A stretch of 64,000 nucleotides of DNA from Phallusia mammillata. Its lineage: Eukaryota > Chordata > Ascidiacea > Phlebobranchia > Ascidiidae. Both the position numbers and the translations under genes were made by a program. The notes under the pieces are model-generated. The model saw nothing but the letters and a program-made list of their open reading frames with translations, was not told the DNA's origin and searched no databases. How positions within the stretch are numbered: the stretch's first letter is position 1; the number at the start of each line of letters is the position of its first letter. The stretch spans positions 2,620 to 66,619 of the forward strand of contig QLIY01000582.1 in NCBI GenBank assembly GCA_003260075.1, given 5' to 3'. This document shows, one piece after another, positions 61,301 to 64,000 of the stretch.

Positions 61301-64000
61301 GCTGTAACTTATCAATAATTATTTTAAGGATTATGTGGGGACCAGGAATGTCATTGACCGTCGGCATTTCTGTTACTTTCTACGAAATGACGGGGCTAGA
61401 ACCTTACACAACTTACAACGTGCAGGTCTTGGCCATAACAACTGCTGGAGAAAGTGACGGTGTTACAGTGAAAGCACAAACTGCCGAAGACGGTTTGTAT
61501 GGAAAATATAAAAAGCTACTTTTGTAACGAAACAAGTGTTTTAATTAATAGCTATTTTGTCCTTGTTCTAGTACCCGATCCACCAACTCTCTTCTTGTTT
61601 TTAAACGCAAACAATACTTTTACTGTGACTGTTTCCCATGCAACACCACTAAAGGGATTAGTACTATTTAACGTGCTCACTATAAGGTAATATTTGGAGT
61701 TCTGATAAGGAAGCGTGTATTTATAGCAATCATCAAGCTGACGCAACTGTTTCCTTTTTCAGCCAAGATACCTCTGAATGCATAAGAGTGCTTGATCTAA
61801 CGTGCTACAACGTTACAGTTGCATTACCGGGCGATCAAACAATGTATACTACAGATATTCTGTCAGCTTCTAGGTATGTCATAGATAAAGGCTTCCCGCC
61901 TTGAGTGATTATTTCCGCATATTGGCCTTTTTTCATTTATTTATGCGGTGCTCCCCCGCCTTTTTGGTGTTGGCGCGCTACAAAACTACACTTTGATTTA
62001 GCGTTATTATTTCAACCTGCAGTTTGTCCCCAGAGGTAGCAAAGCTATTATTTCCTGTGGTGCTTTAAAGTCTCTCACTGCTTACTAGTGTGCTACAAAG
62101 CATGCAATGGTTGATAATATTGATTTAATACAACAGGTTACGTTTATAGTGTGTCGTTTTTTTCGTTTAAAAGTGTGAAAAACCCGTGGTTGGATTAAAA
62201 CGCTGATTAAGTTGCGGAGCGGACTTACATGGACGGTTTCCTGTGCTACGTTAAATGTAAAAATGTTTATTTTTCAGAACTTTTGTATTTTCTGTGATGG
62301 CAAATACGTCTGTTGGATATAGCAACGCAGTTACAACTACAGCAACCACTGCTGCATCTGGTAACGATAATACAAAAAAATAACAAAAATATTTGCTTGT
62401 CGTTTTGTAATAATACGTGTCCCCATGTGCGCCGCCACGTAGGGGCAAGGTTCAATGCTCTAACTTTTAGGCAACTCAATTGTGAAGTACACGATTTATG
62501 GCTTCATATGATTTATGGCTATAACAAATTCTTGATGCGGTAAAGTATCAGCCAAAATTTGCCCCCTCTTGCAAAATTTTCTGCCGGCGCCTATGCGTGT
62601 CCCTGTAGTTTGAACTTTCTAATTGTGCATGCTCATATCACAGAAATATTATTCGTATGTTGATGTTAAAACAGCTGTTGAGCAGACTACTATAACAGAA
62701 GCTATATTAACCTCAACTACCTCCTCAACTACACCATTACCAACTACAACCTTGTCAACAACGACGTCGGTAAACACGTTTCCAGTAACATCCACGACAA
62801 AATTAACACTGCCAACAAACGCAACGACTTCGACCACATTACCGACTACAACAACAAACACAACTTCAACTACATTACCAACAACTGCAACGACATCTTC
62901 AATCAATTTTACCGCTCAGCAAAGCCAAGGTAGCCTTACTAACCATTACTGAGTGTCACTGTTCATTTTTATGCAAAGTCTGATGCGACAAATTCGATTT
63001 GTTCACACAGTGCTACAACCAATACGTGGAGTAAGACCCGATGTCGAGGTGAGTCAACAGCTTCCTGGGCGCCTAAGAGAGCACGCGTTTGCCATCCAGC
63101 ACCCCTGCCTCTTACTTACACGTTTGTTCGTCTCAAATGATGCTCATAGTTCAGTTGTAGATTTAGTTGTCAAAGAAGTAGGTGCGGATCAGACAGGTGA
63201 GCGTAGGCCTACACCCTGCTGTTAATGCTCCAGATGGAATATAGACACTTTTTCGTGATACAAATACAAAATAACACCAACCTTCTAAAGTTTTCCTCAA
63301 ACAGTAACAAAGTTGCTGGGCATATACTACCATAAGGTCATATACAGGATGCGTTTGATTTCTTCTAAAAAATATATATGAAAAAACACCAAGTAGGTCA
63401 GTACTCGCAAACTACATAGAAGACAATGTGCGCCTGGTTTTAGATACGGAAATAGGTGTATGGGCAACATCTATTACACAGGACCCGATTGGTCTCTATG
63501 TTGCTGCATCCTTGTCTTGCTCCTCATCGGCACGAAAACGTAGAAATCTCGATCCCGATAATAAACGTTTTATCGTTGGTAAGTGCAAGCAATATCTAAT
63601 GAGTAAATGATTAATGATTAAAGTCAAGTAGTGACTCTACTGAAATACTTCAATGTTGTGTTCGGAGTTAAAATTTAGAATTAACCCTAAAGTATTTTTT
63701 TACTTGAGTAGCCATGTTGCTTGTTGGTTTTATCGGATACCCCTATTTTATTAAAAAAGGAGGTGTGAGTTTGTAATGGAGCAGTCAATAAGATAACACA
63801 ATTTCTAGATTCGACGCCAAGCGCGATGTAGAACGTTTAAACATTTAAAAAATACAGGTCAGGACCAGACATGCAAGAGAGATGAACTAGAGGTGTGCAA
63901 CGGACCCTTGCCACAAAATCGTTCTTACGAAGTTGCGATTCGCTTAAGAAACGTATTATTCACATCCGAGTTAACAGATTTTTCTGAACCAGTCTCCATT
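52377..64000 (+). CDS. Gene B: CUB/EGF/FN3/mucin surface protein, paralog of gene A, 3' end outside window
   Basis: Thirty exons, all in frame (about 1,515 codons), run to the window end. Exon 1 (52377-52482) gives a signal peptide, MSWSQQ with a hydrophobic core to VTGQ. Then: CUB-like domain (52570-53608), EGF (53728-53856), two FN3 (54514-55822), second CUB-like domain (56014-56894), EGF (57214-57327, CDSNPCFSGGTC), about seven FN3 domains (57438-62360), a Thr-rich exon (62675-62929) and the three-exon module (63011-64000, incomplete). FN3 exons 60526-62360 match gene A exons in length and phase (206, 173, then 115, 111, 83). By analogy with gene A it should continue into GAIN/GPS and seven helices, but that lies outside. 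The acceptor at 58606 (TTGAG) is the weakest splice site. Intron 2 carries a MITE exactly at the donor. Confidence 0.88.
52742..52918. mobile_element. hAT-type MITE inserted at a splice donor, 177 bp
   Basis: The ends CAGTGGTGGGATTC and GAATCCCACCACTG are inverted and flanked by a perfect 8-bp duplication, GGTAAATC, at 52734-52741 and 52919-52926. The duplicated bases are the splice donor itself (G/GTAAATC) after gene B exon 2, so the intron now starts with two donor copies 185 bases apart. Confidence 0.93.
58962..59080. repeat. 59-bp tandem duplication in a gene B intron
   Basis: A unit with GCAACACTG, TAATTCTAATTT, AGTTGGCAACCCTG and CGGGCCACTTATA occurs twice with period 59. It looks like part of a transposon-derived repeat just upstream of the exon at 59138. 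Confidence 0.8.
62675..62929 (+). other. Thr/Ser-rich mucin-like exon of gene B
   Basis: After AVEQTTITEA the exon is a Thr/Ser/Pro series of about 85 residues with TTLPTTTT-like repeats, phase 1-1, preceding the module at 63011. It is the counterpart of 37380-37589 in gene A, but longer. Val-rich frames on the minus strand here are artefacts of the Thr codons. Confidence 0.85.
63011..64000 (+). other. Furin-site module of gene B (copy 4), cut by the window end
   Basis: Exons 63011-63196, 63444-63578 and 63858 onward repeat the module of gene A. First exon: VLQPIRGVRPDVEVSQQLPG then EHAFAIQHPC. Second: EIGVWATSITQDP, then SSARKRRNLDPD with a polybasic site. Third: GQDQTCKRDE, then VCNGPLPQNRSYEVAIR. 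Exon lengths 186 and 135 equal those at 37686 and 38152. Confidence 0.88.

Noticed and set aside
62649..62906. Valine-rich minus-strand frame (also one at 37309-37584)
   Set aside because: It is the antisense of the Thr-rich mucin exon; ACN codons read backwards as Val/Cys/Ser-type codons.

Overview
This is AT-rich eukaryotic DNA with short exons, mostly small GT-AG introns and many small DNA transposons. Gene families and compact structure suggest an invertebrate chordate, most likely an ascidian tunicate (Ciona-like). That is inference from style, not a database match. Exons were read by hand from splice sites, conserved phase and homology to remembered families; every joined model below keeps an open frame.

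Layout. 1.1-10.0 kb: three FAXDC2-like fatty-acid/sterol hydroxylase genes, one on the minus strand and two on the plus strand, all with the same six-exon structure. 10.8-11.8 kb: a standalone Maf/ASMTL-type nucleotide pyrophosphatase. 15.2-17.2 kb, minus strand: the last three exons of protein phosphatase methylesterase 1 (PPME1). 17.2-22.8 kb: no gene recognised. 22.9-24.1 kb: a small protein with an exophilin/Slp-type Rab-binding domain.

27.4-43.4 kb (gene A) and 52.4 kb to the window end (gene B): two tandem paralogous giant surface proteins. Gene B shows the 5' half: signal peptide, CUB, EGF, many FN3 domains, a Thr-rich mucin exon. Gene A shows the 3' half: FN3 domains, mucin exon, EGF-like exon, GAIN/GPS and a seven-helix bundle, so it is an adhesion GPCR. 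Both carry an unusual three-exon module that contains a polybasic furin-like site; four copies are visible. Gene A lacks its 5' exons, and a single N sits 262 bases upstream of its first visible exon.

44.9-50.4 kb: a hAT-like element containing a 5.0-kb Mutator-like (MULE) transposon with 56-bp TIRs, a 9-bp target duplication and a WRKY/GCM1-like zinc finger, DDE and SWIM transposase carrying one premature stop. Many smaller elements have exact 8-bp (hAT) or 9-bp (MULE) target duplications, including one inserted at a splice donor of gene B.
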